Assembly (NCBI RefSeq): GCF_040515995.1
Contig: NZ_CP159485.1
Location: 124,001 to 188,000, forward strand
Length of the DNA: 64,000 bases
Direction: 5' to 3'
Origin: Proteinivorax hydrogeniformans
GTDB lineage: Bacteria > Bacillota > Proteinivoracia > Proteinivoracales > Proteinivoracaceae
Shown here: positions 52,516 through 63,912 of the stretch, piece by piece
Position numbering within the stretch: the first letter of the stretch is position 1
Layout: every line of letters begins with the position of its first letter
Made by a program: the position numbers and the translations under genes
Notes under the pieces: model-generated
Told to the model about the DNA's origin: nothing
Database searches by the model: none
Seen by the model: only the letters and a program-made list of their open reading frames with translations

Positions 52516-52950
52516 ATGTTAATGCCTAAAAGAGTTAAATTCCGCAGACCGCATCGTGGTGGAATCAAAGGGAAAGCTCATTCTGGTACAAATGTTGATT
52601 TTGGCGAATATGGTTTACAGTCTCTAGATGCTTCTTGGATTACAAACAGACAAATTGAGGCTGCTCGTATTGCTATGACACGTTATATAAAAAGAGGTGG
52701 TAAAGTGTGGATTAAAATATTCCCACACAAGCCGATAACTGCTAAACCTGCAGAAACTCGTATGGGTTCTGGTAAAGGTTCTCCTGAACACTGGGTGGCA
52801 GTTGTAAAACCTGGCAGAGTTATGTTTGAAATTGCAGGTGTAAGCGAAGAGGTGGCAAGAGAAGCTTTAAGACTGGCGGCTCATAAATTGCCAGTTAAAT
52901 GTAAGATTGTAAAACGGGAAGAATTGGGTGGTGAAAACCATGAAGGCTAA
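52516..52950 (+). CDS. rplP: 50S ribosomal protein L16
   Basis: A 144-residue L16 ([34 protein letters not shown]), near the A-site. It overlaps rpmC by 11 nt. Confidence 0.97.
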   Translation: MLMPKRVKFRRPHRGGIKGKAHSGTNVDFGEYGLQSLDASWITNRQIEAARIAMTRYIKRGGKVWIKIFPHKPITAKPAETRMGSGKGSPEHWVAVVKPGRVMFEIAGVSEEVAREALRLAAHKLPVKCKIVKREELGGENHEG

Positions 52951-53143
52951 TGAAGTTAGAAACCTAAACGAAAAAGAGTTGGCCCAAAAGCTAGATGACT
53001 TGAAAACAGAACTTTTCAATCTACGTTTTCAGTTGGCGGCCGGGCAATTGGAAAACCCAATGCGCATCCGTCAAGTAAGAAGGGATATTGCTCGTGTAAA
53101 AACAATTATGCGAGAAAGAGAGTTAGATATTAACACTCAATAG
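52940..53143 (+). CDS. rpmC: 50S ribosomal protein L29
   Basis: A 67-residue helical L29 ([37 protein letters not shown]). ATG at 52940 gives the usual MKANE start; upstream GTG codons at 52928 and 52931 lie in its ribosome site. Confidence 0.95.
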   Translation: MKANEVRNLNEKELAQKLDDLKTELFNLRFQLAAGQLENPMRIRQVRRDIARVKTIMRERELDINTQ

Positions 53144-53175
53144 CCTTAATATCAGGTGAAAGGAGGCTACTTTAA

Positions 53176-53433
53176 ATGGAGGAAAGAAATAACCGTAAAG
53201 TGAGAATTGGCAAAGTGGTTAGCGACAAAATGGACAAAACTGCTACAGTAGCTGTTGAGACCATGAAATTCCATAAACTATATGGCAAAAGAATTAAAAG
53301 AACCACTAAATTTAAAGCTCATGATCAAGAAAACCAATGTAGAATTGGCGATACCGTTAAAATCATGGAGACTCGCCCCCTAAGTAAGTCAAAAAGGTGG
53401 AGAGTTGTAGAAATAACCGAAAAAGCTAAGTAG
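53176..53433 (+). CDS. rpsQ: 30S ribosomal protein S17
   Basis: An 85-residue OB-fold S17 ([44 protein letters not shown]). AAAGGAGG upstream. Confidence 0.97.
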   Translation: MEERNNRKVRIGKVVSDKMDKTATVAVETMKFHKLYGKRIKRTTKFKAHDQENQCRIGDTVKIMETRPLSKSKRWRVVEITEKAK

Positions 53434-53471
53434 ATAAAAGGTTTACCTAAGTTGAAAGGAGGGGCTGTAAA

Positions 53472-53840
53472 ATGATTCAACAACAGACAGTGTTGAATAC
53501 CGCCGATAACTCCGGTGCTCGTAAGTTACAGTGCATCAAAGTTTTAGGAGGTTCTAAACGTCGTACGGCCAATATCGGTGACGTGATAGTGGCTTCTGTT
53601 AAAGAGGCAACACCCGGTGGTGTTGTGAAAAAAGGTGAAGTAGTAAGAGCAGTTATCGTTCGTACTCGTTATGGCGTACGCCGTAACGATGGTTCTTATA
53701 TCAAGTTCGACGAAAATTCAGCTGTGATTATAAACGAAACTAATGCTCCTAAAGGCACTAGGATCTTTGGACCAGTAGCTCGAGAGCTTAGAACAAAAGA
53801 TTTTATGAAAATTGTTTCGTTAGCACCAGAAGTAATTTAA
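53472..53840 (+). CDS. rplN: 50S ribosomal protein L14
   Basis: A 122-residue L14 ([37 protein letters not shown]), at the subunit interface. GAAAGGAGG upstream. Confidence 0.97.
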   Translation: MIQQQTVLNTADNSGARKLQCIKVLGGSKRRTANIGDVIVASVKEATPGGVVKKGEVVRAVIVRTRYGVRRNDGSYIKFDENSAVIINETNAPKGTRIFGPVARELRTKDFMKIVSLAPEVI

Positions 53841-53858
53841 TTGAGGAGGTGTTAAAAC

Positions 53859-54185
53859 ATGACTCCTAAAGTACATGTTAAAAAAGACGACAAAGTTGTT
53901 GTACTTTCAGGCAAGGATAAAGCTAAAACCGGTAAGGTACTAAAAGTTATCCCTCGTGACAATAAGGTTGTAGTTGAAGGCGTTAACATTCAGAAAAAAC
54001 ATGCTAAACCAACCCGCAACAACCCACAAGGCGGCATTGTTGAGCAGGAAGCACCTCTAAACAGTGCTAAAGTACAGCTGGTTTGTCCGCGTTGTAACAA
54101 ACCTGCCCGCGTTGGAGCTAGGTTTTTAGAAGACGGCAAAAAAGTTCGCGACTGTAAAAAATGTGGCGAAGTAATCGATAAGTAA
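53859..54185 (+). CDS. rplX: 50S ribosomal protein L24
   Basis: A 108-residue KOW protein ([28 protein letters not shown]). The C-terminal half has CPRC and CKKC, a zinc-ribbon-like pair. GAGGAGGTG upstream. Confidence 0.97.
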   Translation: MTPKVHVKKDDKVVVLSGKDKAKTGKVLKVIPRDNKVVVEGVNIQKKHAKPTRNNPQGGIVEQEAPLNSAKVQLVCPRCNKPARVGARFLEDGKKVRDCKKCGEVIDK

Positions 54186-54212
54186 TTTTGCTTCGAAGGG
54201 AGGTAAATAATC

Positions 54213-54752
54213 TTGGCTAGATTAAAGAGTTTATACCGTGAAGAAATAATCCCGACTATGGTTGAGAAGTTCGGATATACAAACGTTATGGAAGTGCCAT
54301 ATATTGAAAAGATCGTTATCAATATGGGCGTTGGCGAAGCTAAAGATAATCCAAAAGCTTTAGAAGCTGCTGTAAAAGATCTAGAAATCATTTCAGGTCA
54401 AAAACCAGTTATCACAAAAGCTAAAAAAGCGATCGCAGGATTTAAGATTCGTCAAGACATGAAGATTGGCACTAAGGTCACCTTGCGTGGCAATAGAATG
54501 TATGAGTTTTTAGATCGTTTAGTAAACGTGGCTTTGCCTCGTGTTAGAGACTTTAGAGGTGTTTCCGCTAAAGCATTTGACGGCAGAGGCAACTATACCC
54601 TAGGCCTTAAGGAGCAAATCATTTTCCCTGAAATTGATTATGATAAAATCGATAAGGTTAGAGGTATGGACGTGGTTGTTGTAACTACTGCAAAAACCGA
54701 CGAAGAAGCCCGTGGACTACTAAGAGCGTTCGGAATGCCCTTTAAATCCTAG
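54213..54752 (+). CDS. rplE: 50S ribosomal protein L5
   Basis: A 179-residue L5 binding 5S rRNA ([49 protein letters not shown]). TTG start after AAGGGAGG. Confidence 0.97.
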   Translation: MARLKSLYREEIIPTMVEKFGYTNVMEVPYIEKIVINMGVGEAKDNPKALEAAVKDLEIISGQKPVITKAKKAIAGFKIRQDMKIGTKVTLRGNRMYEFLDRLVNVALPRVRDFRGVSAKAFDGRGNYTLGLKEQIIFPEIDYDKIDKVRGMDVVVVTTAKTDEEARGLLRAFGMPFKS

Positions 54753-54782
54753 TGTCAACACACAAATGAAGGAGGGAACGAA

Positions 54783-54968
54783 GTGGCTAAAAAGTCAATG
54801 ATAGCAAAACAGAAACGGAAATCTAAGTTCTCGGTGCGTAAATACAACCGTTGTAAAATCTGCGGTCGTCCTCACGCCTATATGCGAGACTTTGGCATGT
54901 GCCGTATCTGTTTCCGTGAATTAGCGTATAAAGGTGAAATTCCTGGCGTAAAAAAAGCCAGCTGGTAA
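54783..54968 (+). CDS. rpsZ: 30S ribosomal protein S14, zinc-binding type
   Basis: A 61-residue S14 of the short zinc form ([25 protein letters not shown], two CxxC pairs). GTG start after GAAGGAGGG. Confidence 0.96.
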   Translation: MAKKSMIAKQKRKSKFSVRKYNRCKICGRPHAYMRDFGMCRICFRELAYKGEIPGVKKASW

Positions 54969-54999
54969 AACCAGAGTCTAAGGAAGGAGGTTTTTACAG

Positions 55000-55398
55000 A
55001 TGACTATGACAGATCCTATTGCTGATATGTTAACAAGGGTCAGAAATGCGAACATGGCTCTTCATAATACATTAGAGGTACCAGGTTCAAACATGAAGCG
55101 CAACCTAGCGCAAATACTAAAAGAATGCGGTTTTATTAAGGATTTTGAGTGGATTGAAGATGGCAAACAAGGCGTAATTAAAATCCACCTAAAGTATGGT
55201 CCAGACCGTCAGAGAGTTATTACAGGTTTAAAGAAAATCAGCAAGCCTGGATTGAGAGTGTATGCCAGTCAAGATGAGCTTCCTAAAGTATTAGGGGGAT
55301 TAGGCGTTGCGGTAATATCAACCTCAAAAGGCTTAATGACAGACAAAGAAGCTAGAAAACAAAACGTTGGTGGCGAGGTAGTTTGCTACATCTGGTAG
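55000..55398 (+). CDS. rpsH: 30S ribosomal protein S8
   Basis: A 132-residue S8 ([56 protein letters not shown]). In other bacteria it can repress the spc operon. ATG at 55006 is an alternative start. Confidence 0.97.
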   Translation: MTMTDPIADMLTRVRNANMALHNTLEVPGSNMKRNLAQILKECGFIKDFEWIEDGKQGVIKIHLKYGPDRQRVITGLKKISKPGLRVYASQDELPKVLGGLGVAVISTSKGLMTDKEARKQNVGGEVVCYIW

Positions 55399-55436
55399 AA
55401 GTTTAAAGCCCCACATCGAAATAGGAGGTGTGAAAC

Positions 55437-55976
55437 ATGTCAAGAATTGGTAAAAAACCAGTAAGTATCCCTACAGGTGTAGAAGTTAGCGTTAGCGATA
55501 GCAACCTAGTTACTGTAAAAGGACCTAAAGGTACACTTACAAACCAAATTTCTCCTGAAATGGATATCAACATCGAAAACAACGAAGTGGTTGTCAACAG
55601 ACCTTCTGATAATAAAAAACACCGTGCTCTTCATGGTCTAAGCAGAAGCTTAGTTTCTAACATGATTGAGGGTGTTACCAACGGCTATTCGAAAAAGCTA
55701 GAGCTAGTTGGTGTAGGTTACAGGGCTTCTAAAAAAGGTAAAAACCTAGTCCTAAATGTTGGTTACTCACATCCTGTTGAAATAGAACAGCCAGAAACAC
55801 TAGAGATCGAGGTTCCTGAGAACACCAAGATTACCGTTAGCGGTATTGACAAACAACTAGTTGGCCAAATGGCTGCTAGAATTCGTGCTGTCAGAGAGCC
55901 AGAGCCTTACCTAGCAAAAGGTATTCGTTACGAGGGTGAGTATATCCGTCGTAAGGAAGGTAAAACTGGTAAATAG
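55437..55976 (+). CDS. rplF: 50S ribosomal protein L6
   Basis: A 179-residue L6 made of two similar halves ([26 protein letters not shown], and [27 protein letters not shown]). AATAGGAGGTG upstream. Confidence 0.97.
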   Translation: MSRIGKKPVSIPTGVEVSVSDSNLVTVKGPKGTLTNQISPEMDINIENNEVVVNRPSDNKKHRALHGLSRSLVSNMIEGVTNGYSKKLELVGVGYRASKKGKNLVLNVGYSHPVEIEQPETLEIEVPENTKITVSGIDKQLVGQMAARIRAVREPEPYLAKGIRYEGEYIRRKEGKTGK

Positions 55977-56015
55977 GTAAAATAATGGCACAACGGAAGA
56001 AAGGAGTGAGCATGG

Positions 56016-56375
56016 GTGAGCCAAAAACTAAGTAAAAACGTTATTCGCTTAAAGCGACACAAAAGGCAAAGAAGTAATATTTTTGGAACCCCCGAACGCC
56101 CGAGATTAAATGTTTTTCGTTCGCTAAAAAATATTTATGCGCAAGTTATAGATGACACTACTGGCGCTACATTAGTTTCTGCGTCAACTCAAGACAAAGA
56201 ACTAAAAGATACTGCTGGCAACTCAGAAGGTGCAAAAGCAGTTGGGGAGCTTGTAGCTAAAAGAGCGTTAGATAAAGGTATCGAAACCGTTGTTTTTGAT
56301 AGAGGTGGATACATTTATCATGGTCGTGTAAAAGCTTTAGCAGATGCTGCTAGAGAAGCAGGACTTAAATTTTAG
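56016..56375 (+). CDS. rplR: 50S ribosomal protein L18
   Basis: A 119-residue 5S-binding protein ([61 protein letters not shown]). GTG at 56016 is in frame after AAAGGAG; a nearby ATG at 56012 is out of frame. Confidence 0.95.
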   Translation: MSQKLSKNVIRLKRHKRQRSNIFGTPERPRLNVFRSLKNIYAQVIDDTTGATLVSASTQDKELKDTAGNSEGAKAVGELVAKRALDKGIETVVFDRGGYIYHGRVKALADAAREAGLKF

Positions 56376-56392
56376 GAAAAGGAGGGAACCAA

Positions 56393-56893
56393 GTGAAAAA
56401 TTTCGACCCAAGCACTTTAGATTTAACAGAAAGAGTTGTTAAGATAAACAGGGTAGCAAAGGTTGTAAAAGGTGGACGTCGTTTTAGCTTTAGTGCACTA
56501 GTTGTTGTAGGTGATGGCAACGGTCATGTAGGGGCTGGAATGGGAAAAGCCGGTGAAGTTCCTGAAGCTATCCGAAAAGCTATAGAAGATGCTAAAAAGA
56601 AAATGATCAAGGTGCCTGTGGTAGGGACCACTATTCCTCACCAAGTAGACGGAAGATTTGGAGCTGGCAAGGTGTTCATGAAACCTGCCTCTGAGGGTAC
56701 CGGAGTTATTGCTGGTGGTCCAGTTCGTGCGGTGTTAGAGGTTGCTGGAGTTAGAGATATCCTTACAAAATCTTTAGGCTCTGACAACGCGTTAAACATC
56801 GTCCATGCGACTATAGCAGGCCTAAAAGAACTTCGTACTGTTGAGCAAGTAGCAAAGCTAAGAGGCAAAACCGTAGAAGAGATATTAGAATAG
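56393..56893 (+). CDS. rpsE: 30S ribosomal protein S5
   Basis: A 166-residue S5 ([50 protein letters not shown]), important for decoding fidelity. GTG start after AAAGGAGGG. Confidence 0.97.
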   Translation: MKNFDPSTLDLTERVVKINRVAKVVKGGRRFSFSALVVVGDGNGHVGAGMGKAGEVPEAIRKAIEDAKKKMIKVPVVGTTIPHQVDGRFGAGKVFMKPASEGTGVIAGGPVRAVLEVAGVRDILTKSLGSDNALNIVHATIAGLKELRTVEQVAKLRGKTVEEILE

Positions 56894-56904
56894 GAGGGTT
56901 GAAA

Positions 56905-57087
56905 ATGGCTAACACTTTAAAGATTAAACTAGTGAGAAGCTTAATTGGCAAGTCAAAAGACCAAAGAGCAACTGTTAAATCTCTAGGTCTTCATAAGCTG
57001 AACCAAGTTGTCACTCAGCCTGACAACCCTCAAACTAGAGGAAAATTAGACAAAGTTTCTCATCTAGTAGAAATAGTAGAAGGTTAA
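56905..57087 (+). CDS. rpmD: 50S ribosomal protein L30
   Basis: A 60-residue L30 ([32 protein letters not shown]). ATG at 56905 follows AGGAGGG; a TTG two codons earlier is less likely. Confidence 0.96.
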   Translation: MANTLKIKLVRSLIGKSKDQRATVKSLGLHKLNQVVTQPDNPQTRGKLDKVSHLVEIVEG

Positions 57088-57133
57088 TAAACCTCATTTA
57101 GTCACCATACCATAAAAGGAGGTGCGAAGCTTA

Positions 57134-57577
57134 ATGGAACTACACAAATTAAGACCACCGAAAGGTGCTTCAAAAGCTCGCAAAAGAAAAGGTCTTGGCG
57201 CCGGCTCTGGTCTAGGCAAGACTGCAGGTCGTGGCGAAGACGGTCAAAATTCTCGTAGCGGCGGCGGTGTTAGACCGGGTTTTGAAGGTGGGCAAACACC
57301 ACTGCAACGGAGGGTACCAAAAAGAGGATTTAACAATAAAAGATATACAAAAAATTGGTCAATTGTAAACTTATCTGATTTAAACAATTTCGCAGCAGAA
57401 ACCGTTGTAACTCCTGAACTTTTACTGGAGAAACAAATAATCAAAAAAATTGGCGACGGTGTTAAAGTTTTAGGAAACGGTGATCTTTCAGTTAAACTTA
57501 CAGTGAAAGCTCATGGTTTCACCAAATCTGCCGCTGCGAAAATCGAGGAGCAAGGCGGCACTACTGAGGTGATATAA
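57134..57577 (+). CDS. rplO: 50S ribosomal protein L15
   Basis: A 147-residue L15 ([52 protein letters not shown]). ATG at 57134 is preferred to the in-frame GTG at 57122, which lies in the AAAGGAGGTG site. 1 nt separates its stop from secY. Confidence 0.96.
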   Translation: MELHKLRPPKGASKARKRKGLGAGSGLGKTAGRGEDGQNSRSGGGVRPGFEGGQTPLQRRVPKRGFNNKRYTKNWSIVNLSDLNNFAAETVVTPELLLEKQIIKKIGDGVKVLGNGDLSVKLTVKAHGFTKSAAAKIEEQGGTTEVI

Positions 57578-57578
57578 A

Positions 57579-58877
57579 ATGAAATTTTTAGAAACCTTAA
57601 GAAATGCCTGGAAGGTTAAAGACATTCGTACCAAGATCCTGTTTACGCTAGCTATGCTATTAGTTTTCAGATTGGGTACGTTTGTCCCTGTTCCTGGCGT
57701 TGATGCCGGGCAGATACCGGGAATTTTAGGTGGTGGAGAAGAGGGCGTTGATGGTTTAATCGGCCTATTTGACACACTTGGTGGAGGCGCCTTTGCCAAC
57801 TTCTCAATCTTTGCCATGGGTATCATGCCATATATTAACGCATCAATCATTATGCAGCTACTAACGGTAGTTGTACCAACTTTTGAAAGATGGTCAAAAG
57901 AAGGGGAAGAAGGCAAGAAGAAACTTCAACAAGCTATTAGATATGCGACAGTTATAATTGGTTCTGTGCAGTCAATCGGTCTAAGCTTTGCTTTTAGAAA
58001 CGCCATAAGCGGATATTGGGACTTTACTGCGTTTGAGAGGTTTACAAGCATAACCTTGATTGTACTGAGTTTAACAGCTGGAACTGCCTTTTTAATGTGG
58101 CTAGGTGAGCAAATAACCGAAAAAGGCATTGGAAATGGTATTTCCTTGATAATCTTTGCCGGTATTGTATCTCAGCTGCCAGTTACTGTAACCCAGTATT
58201 ATCAACTATTAGCGGCAGGAACAGTTTCTATTTTTGCAGTTGCATTACTTTTACTGGTTGCAGTTATGGTTGTTGCAGGTGTTGTATACATCCAGGAAGG
58301 TGAAAGAAGAATTCCTGTGCAGTATGCAAAAAGAGTAGTTGGCCGTAAGATGTATGGTGGCCAAGCAACTCATATTCCGTTAAAAGTAAACCAAGCTGGA
58401 GTAATCCCAGTAATATTTGCTACTTCTATTTTGATGTTCCCGTCCGCTATAGGACAGTTTACCGACAATGCAGTTGTATCGGCAATCGCAGGTTTCTTCG
58501 AAATAGGAAGCATTTCTGGTCAGATACTTCAAGTGGTTCTAATCGTTTTCTTTGCTTACTTTTATACTGCCATCACTGTTAATCCAGAGGATCTGGCAGA
58601 TAACATGAAGAAAAACGGTGGATTCATCCCTGGAATTAGACCTGGAAGACCTACAGCAGGTCACATCCAAACTATACTATCGAGAATTACCCTTGTAGGA
58701 GCTATTTTCTTAGCACTTATCGTTATGCTTCCGTTCATTCTAGGTGGACTTGTTGATGGAATAAACATCGGCATAGGTGGAACATCGTTACTAATCGTAG
58801 TAGGTGTGGCCCTAGAAACTATGAAGCAAATCGAAAGTCAAATGCTAATGCGTCACTACAAAGGGTTTATGAGCTAA
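57579..58877 (+). CDS. secY: Preprotein translocase subunit SecY
   Basis: A 432-residue channel protein with ten predicted membrane helices. Typical segments: RLGTFVPVPGVDAG near helix 1, INASIIMQLLTVVVP, GIGNGISLIIFAGI, IPLKVNQAGVIPVIFA and the cytosolic loop NMKKNGGFIPGIRPG. Works with SecE (32500). AACTATGAAGCAAATCG near the end encodes the normal C-tail. Confidence 0.97.
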   Translation: MKFLETLRNAWKVKDIRTKILFTLAMLLVFRLGTFVPVPGVDAGQIPGILGGGEEGVDGLIGLFDTLGGGAFANFSIFAMGIMPYINASIIMQLLTVVVPTFERWSKEGEEGKKKLQQAIRYATVIIGSVQSIGLSFAFRNAISGYWDFTAFERFTSITLIVLSLTAGTAFLMWLGEQITEKGIGNGISLIIFAGIVSQLPVTVTQYYQLLAAGTVSIFAVALLLLVAVMVVAGVVYIQEGERRIPVQYAKRVVGRKMYGGQATHIPLKVNQAGVIPVIFATSILMFPSAIGQFTDNAVVSAIAGFFEIGSISGQILQVVLIVFFAYFYTAITVNPEDLADNMKKNGGFIPGIRPGRPTAGHIQTILSRITLVGAIFLALIVMLPFILGGLVDGINIGIGGTSLLIVVGVALETMKQIESQMLMRHYKGFMS

Positions 58878-58898
58878 ACCCATAGGGGAGGCTAAATA

Positions 58899-59561
58899 AT
58901 GAGATTAATCTTACTAGGACCGCCTGGTGCCGGTAAGGGTACGCAGGCGACACAAATAGCACAACAATATAACATACCTCATATATCCACAGGAGATATG
59001 TTTAGGCAAGCGGTCAAACAACAGACAGAAATGGGCGTAAAAGCAAAAGGTTACATGGACTTAGGAAAGCTTGTCCCTGACGAAATCGTAATCGGCATTG
59101 TAGCAGAGCGTCTAGGTAAAGGTGACTGTGACCAAGGGTTTCTGTTAGATGGATTTCCTCGAACAAAAGCTCAAGCCGAGGCATTAGACAAAATCTTAGA
59201 TGAACTAAAATCTCCGTTAAATAGAGCAATTAATATAGAGGTTTGTCACGAAGACCTTATAGATAGGCTAACAGGCCGTAGAGTTTGTAAAGAATGTGGC
59301 TCAACCTATCACGTTTTGTTCAACAATACAGCCCAAGCGGGTAAGTGTGACAGTTGCGGTGGCGAACTTTTCCAAAGAGATGATGATAAAGAACATACTG
59401 CTAAAGAGCGCCTAGCTGTTTATAACGAGCAAACCCTTCCGCTTATTAACTATTATGAAGAGAAAGGTAAGCTTGCTAACATTGATGGCGCCGGCTCTAT
59501 AAAAAGCGTATTTGAACAAATTAAAAAAGCCCTAAGGAGTACTGGGAATGATAATAATTAA
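58899..59561 (+). CDS. adk: Adenylate kinase
   Basis: A 220-residue kinase with P-loop [11 protein letters not shown] (about 7-17) and [13 protein letters not shown]. The LID carries a zinc site ([13 protein letters not shown], then CDSCGGEL), typical of Gram-positives. It overlaps map by 14 nt. Confidence 0.97.
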   Translation: MRLILLGPPGAGKGTQATQIAQQYNIPHISTGDMFRQAVKQQTEMGVKAKGYMDLGKLVPDEIVIGIVAERLGKGDCDQGFLLDGFPRTKAQAEALDKILDELKSPLNRAINIEVCHEDLIDRLTGRRVCKECGSTYHVLFNNTAQAGKCDSCGGELFQRDDDKEHTAKERLAVYNEQTLPLINYYEEKGKLANIDGAGSIKSVFEQIKKALRSTGNDNN

Positions 59562-60294
59562 ATCCAGTAGAGAAATAGGGCTTTTGGCCGAAGCAGGACG
59601 TATTACTGCTGAAGCTCATAAAGTTGTTTCACAGGCCATAAAGCCAGGGGTAACAACAAAAGAGTTGGATAACATTGTGGAAGACTACCTCCTTTCTAAA
59701 GGAGCGCAGCCTGCATTTAAAGGATACCATGGGTTTCCTGCTAGTATATGTGCATCCGTCAACGAAGAGGTAGTTCATGGAATTCCAGGGGGTAAAACCC
59801 TAAAAGATGGAGATATTATTAGTATCGATATTGGAGCAAAGGTAAATGGCTACCATGGCGATGCAGCGAAAACATATGCTGTAGGAGAAATTTCCTCAGA
59901 GATAAAACAATTGCTAAAAGTTACTGAAGAATCTTTAATGCTAGGAATTGAAAAAGCCACAGTAGGAAACCGCCTATATGATATCTCTGCTGCAATCCAA
60001 CAGCATGTAGAACGCTTTAACTACGGAATAGTCAGAGACTATGCTGGGCACGGCATCGGTCAAGATATGCACGAAGCTCCTGAAATCCCCAACTACGGCA
60101 AAGAAGGCCAGGGACCAAGGCTTAAGGCAGGTATGGCTTTAGCGATCGAACCTATGATTAACTTAGGTACTCATCGAGTTAAAACTTTAAAAGATGGTTG
60201 GACAGTGATTACACTAGATAAAAAGCCGTCGGCTCATTTTGAGCATACCATAGTTATAACGGAAAACGGTCCAAAGATAATGACTGTTTGCTAG
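59548..60294 (+). CDS. map: Methionine aminopeptidase, type I
   Basis: A 248-residue metallopeptidase removing N-terminal Met. Metal ligands are in [18 protein letters not shown] (two Asp), [12 protein letters not shown] (His), IEPM (Glu) and the last Glu in [14 protein letters not shown] inside the end of adk. Confidence 0.97.
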   Translation: MIIIKSSREIGLLAEAGRITAEAHKVVSQAIKPGVTTKELDNIVEDYLLSKGAQPAFKGYHGFPASICASVNEEVVHGIPGGKTLKDGDIISIDIGAKVNGYHGDAAKTYAVGEISSEIKQLLKVTEESLMLGIEKATVGNRLYDISAAIQQHVERFNYGIVRDYAGHGIGQDMHEAPEIPNYGKEGQGPRLKAGMALAIEPMINLGTHRVKTLKDGWTVITLDKKPSAHFEHTIVITENGPKIMTVC

Positions 60295-60324
60295 TTTTAG
60301 GGTTTAAAGGAGGGGAGTATATCC

Positions 60325-60582
60325 TTGACTGATATACAAATAGGACAACTAGTGCGCTCAAATAAAGGGCGTGATCTAGGGAAGTTGTATATAGCAATGG
60401 CTATAGAGGGTGATAGAGTGCTGTTGGTTGACGGCAACAAAAGAACAACCAAAAAGCCTAAGGCGAAAAACATAAAGCATATCACTCCTATTACAAAAAA
60501 GAAGACTGGTTTTATCTTGCACGGTCCTATAAAAGACAGTGCAGTAGTTCAATTTATTAACCAAAACAAAGCGAACTTATAA
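60325..60582 (+). CDS. KOW-domain RNA-binding protein (L14e-like)
   Basis: An 85-residue protein with an N-terminal KOW motif ([35 protein letters not shown]) and a basic middle ([11 protein letters not shown]). Conserved between map and infA in Firmicutes; exact role unknown. TTG start after AAAGGAGGGG. Confidence 0.9.
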   Translation: MTDIQIGQLVRSNKGRDLGKLYIAMAIEGDRVLLVDGNKRTTKKPKAKNIKHITPITKKKTGFILHGPIKDSAVVQFINQNKANL

Positions 60583-60610
60583 CCGGCCTATAAAAGGAGG
60601 TTTTAGCCGT

Positions 60611-60829
60611 ATGGCAAAACAAGATGTAATTGAAACAGTTGGGGAAGTAGTTGATACACTTCCTAATGCTATGTTTAAAGTGAAATTAGAGAATGACCAT
60701 GAAGTGCTGGCCCATGTATCCGGTAAACTCAGAATGCACTTTATCAAAATACTACCTGGAGATAAAGTAACTGTAGAACTGTCTCCGTACGACCTTACTA
60801 GAGGACGAATCACAATACGCCACAAATAG
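60611..60829 (+). CDS. infA: Translation initiation factor IF-1
   Basis: A 72-residue OB-fold factor ([60 protein letters not shown]), the normal length. AAAGGAGG upstream. Confidence 0.97.
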   Translation: MAKQDVIETVGEVVDTLPNAMFKVKLENDHEVLAHVSGKLRMHFIKILPGDKVTVELSPYDLTRGRITIRHK

Positions 60830-60854
60830 TCCATAGGGCAAAGGAGGTAGACAA

Positions 60855-60968
60855 ATGAAAGTAAGACCATCAGTTAAACCAATTTGCGAAAAATGCAAAG
60901 TTATCAAAAGAAATGGTAGAATAATGGTTATCTGTGAAAACCCTAAACATAAACAAAAACAAGGTTAG
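60855..60968 (+). CDS. rpmJ: 50S ribosomal protein L36
   Basis: A 37-residue zinc-ribbon L36 ([21 protein letters not shown], then C27 and H32). AAAGGAGGTAG upstream. Confidence 0.96.
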   Translation: MKVRPSVKPICEKCKVIKRNGRIMVICENPKHKQKQG

Positions 60969-60986
60969 AAAATAGGAGGTGTCAGT

Positions 60987-61352
60987 ATGGCCAGAATTGC
61001 TGGGGTTGACTTACCCAAGAATAAGAGAGTGGAAATTGGCCTAACCTATATCTATGGGATTGGAAGAACCACTTCTAGTCAAATTCTAAGCGCTGTTGGT
61101 ATCAGTACAGATACTAGGGTAAAAGACCTTACCGATGAAGAGGTAAATAGACTTAGAGAAGAAATAGATAAGAGCTTAACTGTTGAAGGTGACCTTCGCC
61201 GCGAAAACGCCATGAATATTAAGAGACTAATTGAAATTGGCAGTTACCGTGGACGTCGTCATCGTCAAGGTTTACCAGTTAGAGGTCAAAACACAAAAAA
61301 CAATTCTCGTACCCGTAAGGGACCGAAAAAGAGCGGTATTAGAAAAAAATAG
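60987..61352 (+). CDS. rpsM: 30S ribosomal protein S13
   Basis: A 121-residue S13 ([61 protein letters not shown]) of the head. AATAGGAGGTG upstream. Confidence 0.97.
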   Translation: MARIAGVDLPKNKRVEIGLTYIYGIGRTTSSQILSAVGISTDTRVKDLTDEEVNRLREEIDKSLTVEGDLRRENAMNIKRLIEIGSYRGRRHRQGLPVRGQNTKNNSRTRKGPKKSGIRKK

Positions 61353-61372
61353 GTTAAAGGAGGGACTAACAA

Positions 61373-61762
61373 ATGGCACGTAGAAGCACCCGTCCAAAGC
61401 GTAAAGAACGGAAGAATATAGAACGTGGCGCAGCCCACATTCATTCAACCTTTAATAACACAATTATAACACTTTCAGATGTAGCGGGTAACACACTTGC
61501 ATGGTCAAGTTCAGGAGCTATGGGCTTTAAAGGATCAAGAAAAAGCACTCCTTTTGCTGCTCAAACTGCTGCAGAATCTGCAGCTGCTACAGCCATGGAA
61601 CATGGACTTAAGTACATTGAAGTTACTGTAAATGGTCCTGGTTCTGGTAGAGAGGCAGCTATTAGAGCGCTTCAGGCAGCAGGTCTTGAAGTTAGCGCTA
61701 TTAGAGACGTAACACCAATACCACACAACGGTTGTAGACCACCAAAGCGCCGTCGTGTATAA
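61373..61762 (+). CDS. rpsK: 30S ribosomal protein S11
   Basis: A 129-residue S11 ([56 protein letters not shown] at the end). AAAGGAGGG upstream. Confidence 0.97.
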   Translation: MARRSTRPKRKERKNIERGAAHIHSTFNNTIITLSDVAGNTLAWSSSGAMGFKGSRKSTPFAAQTAAESAAATAMEHGLKYIEVTVNGPGSGREAAIRALQAAGLEVSAIRDVTPIPHNGCRPPKRRRV

Positions 61763-61789
61763 CATATTATAGGAGGTGTATGAAAAGAT

Positions 61790-62416
61790 ATGGCAAGATA
61801 TACTGAAAGCGTGTGCCGTTTATGTCGTAGAGAAGGCACCAAACTATTTCTAAAAGGCGAAAGATGCTATACGCCAAAATGTGCCGTAGATCGTAGAGCT
61901 TATGCTCCAGGACAGCACGGTCAATCAAGAAAAAAAGTATCTGAGTACGGATTACAGCTTAGAGAAAAACAGAAGGTTCGTAGAGTCTACGGAGTGCTAG
62001 AAAAGCAGTTTAGAAACTACTTTAAAGAAGCTAATAGACTACCAGGAGTTACTGGTGATAACTTACTTCAACTTCTAGAGCAAAGATTAGACAACGTTGT
62101 TTTCCGTCTAGGTTTTGCAGCTTCTAGAGTGGAAGCTAGACAACTAGTTAACCACGGACATTTTTTAGTAAATGGCAAGAAAGTTAACATTCCTTCGTAC
62201 CAAGTCCAGTCTGGAGATGTTATTGAGGTTAAAGAGAAAAGCAAAAATTCTCCTAGATTCAAGGAAATCAAGGAAATCGCTGCTACTCAAAACACCGTAG
62301 CATGGTTAGAGAGGGACGTTGAGTCACTTTCAGGTAAAGTTGTAGCTGCTCCTAAGCGGGAAGACATCGATATGCCAATCGAAGAACACTTAATTGTAGA
62401 GCTTTACTCTAGATAA
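61790..62416 (+). CDS. rpsD: 30S ribosomal protein S4
   Basis: A 208-residue primary assembly protein of the 30S body. The N-domain has [28 protein letters not shown], four cysteines of the zinc form. The S4 domain follows ([35 protein letters not shown]). Confidence 0.97.
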   Translation: MARYTESVCRLCRREGTKLFLKGERCYTPKCAVDRRAYAPGQHGQSRKKVSEYGLQLREKQKVRRVYGVLEKQFRNYFKEANRLPGVTGDNLLQLLEQRLDNVVFRLGFAASRVEARQLVNHGHFLVNGKKVNIPSYQVQSGDVIEVKEKSKNSPRFKEIKEIAATQNTVAWLERDVESLSGKVVAAPKREDIDMPIEEHLIVELYSR

Positions 62417-62476
62417 GCTTAGTTAACTAGCAGCCCTCGAAAACTCCATATTTAATGAGAAAGGGAGGGTATAAAC

Positions 62477-63424
62477 TTGATAGAAATTGAAAAACCCACA
62501 ATTGAATGCAAGAAAATTTCTGAAGACAATACCTATGGTGAATTTGTCGTAGAACCTTTAGAGAGGGGATACGGACATACATTAGGCAACTCTTTAAGAA
62601 GAATTTTGATATCTTCTTTACCAGGCGCTGCTGTCACCAGTGTCAAAATTGAAGGAGTCCCCCATGAGTTCTCCACAATTAACGGTTTAAAAGAGGATAC
62701 AACGGAGGTTGTGCTAAATCTTAAAGAACTTAGTCTTAAGATTCATAGTCAACAACCAAAAACGTTGCAGTTAAACTATGAAGGTTCTGGGGTAATCACA
62801 GCGGGAGACATCACCGCTGACAGCGATGTAGAAATACTAAACCCAGACCATGTAATAGCTCATGCATCGGAAGGTACAAACCTAGCCATGGAGATTAACG
62901 TAGCACCAGGGAGAGGCTATGTTCCTGCAGAGAAAAATGACATTGGCGATCAGCCTATCGGAGTAATAGCTGTTGACTCAATTTTTACTCCAATTAAAAA
63001 AGTTAAGTACTCTGTAGAAGATACACGAGTTGGTCAAATAACTAACTTTGATAAGTTGACCCTTGAGGTTTTAACCGATGGCAGTATCAGACCAGATGAA
63101 GCAATCAGTCTTGCTGCTAAAATCATGAATGAACATTTAGAGCTTTTTATCGATCTAACCCACACTGTAAGTGACATTGAGGTCATGGTGGAGAAAGAAG
63201 AAGATGAAAAGGAAAAAGTTTTCGAAATGCCAATCGAAGACCTAGAGTTCTCCGTTAGATCCTATAACTGTTTGAAACGAGCTGGTATCAACTATGTTGA
63301 GGAGCTAGTTCAAAAAAGTGAAGGCGACATGATGAAGGTTAGAAACCTTGGTAGGAAATCCTTAGAAGAAGTACACAAAAAACTTCAAGAACTAGGACTA
63401 TCCCTAAGAGAAGAGGATGAATAA
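62477..63424 (+). CDS. rpoA: DNA-directed RNA polymerase subunit alpha
   Basis: A 315-residue subunit. The N-domain dimer part has [39 protein letters not shown]. The C-domain that binds UP-elements has [47 protein letters not shown] start after AAAGGGAGGG. Confidence 0.97.
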   Translation: MIEIEKPTIECKKISEDNTYGEFVVEPLERGYGHTLGNSLRRILISSLPGAAVTSVKIEGVPHEFSTINGLKEDTTEVVLNLKELSLKIHSQQPKTLQLNYEGSGVITAGDITADSDVEILNPDHVIAHASEGTNLAMEINVAPGRGYVPAEKNDIGDQPIGVIAVDSIFTPIKKVKYSVEDTRVGQITNFDKLTLEVLTDGSIRPDEAISLAAKIMNEHLELFIDLTHTVSDIEVMVEKEEDEKEKVFEMPIEDLEFSVRSYNCLKRAGINYVEELVQKSEGDMMKVRNLGRKSLEEVHKKLQELGLSLREEDE

Positions 63425-63439
63425 AGGAGGGGATATTAG

Positions 63440-63778
63440 ATGGCACACAGCAAGTTTGGACGTACAACAAACCAAAGAAGAGCTTTATTACGAGGCTTAA
63501 CTACGTCTCTACTTAAAGAAGGAAGAATTACTACTACCGAAACCAAGGCTAAGAACATTCGTCCTTTAGTAGAGAAAATGATAACTCTTGGGAAACGTGG
63601 CGACCTACACGCTAGAAGACAAGCAGCAGCTTTTATTCTAGAAAAAGAAGTAGTAGCCAATCTGTTTAATGATATAGCTCCTAAATACGCCGAAAGAAAC
63701 GGTGGTTACACTAGGATTGTAAAAATTGGTCCTAGAAAAGGAGACGCAGCAGAACAAGTAATTATAGAGCTAGTTTAA
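63440..63778 (+). CDS. rplQ: 50S ribosomal protein L17
   Basis: A 112-residue L17 ([57 protein letters not shown]). Last gene of the alpha operon. AAAGGAGGGG upstream. Confidence 0.97.
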   Translation: MAHSKFGRTTNQRRALLRGLTTSLLKEGRITTTETKAKNIRPLVEKMITLGKRGDLHARRQAAAFILEKEVVANLFNDIAPKYAERNGGYTRIVKIGPRKGDAAEQVIIELV

Positions 63779-63790
63779 CTAAAAGCTAAG

Positions 63791-63866
63791 TTGACAGGAC
63801 ATGGGGCAGTTAACGGTTATAATCGGAAACGGTTATAACCGATAACTGTTTTAGCCTGTCTTTTTA
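63791..63866 (+). terminator. Terminator after rplQ, with long double hairpin
   Basis: GACAGG near 63793 pairs with CCTGTC before TTTTT. Inside lies a longer imperfect stem from CAGTTA to TAACTG built on CGGTTATAA/TTATAACCG, closed by a GAAA loop. The stem also includes TTGACA and a TATAAT at 21-bp spacing, too wide for a good promoter. Confidence 0.75.
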
Positions 63867-63912
63867 AATATTATGTAGCCAACTAAAATGGCTCCCAAAA
63901 GGGAGGTTAACC

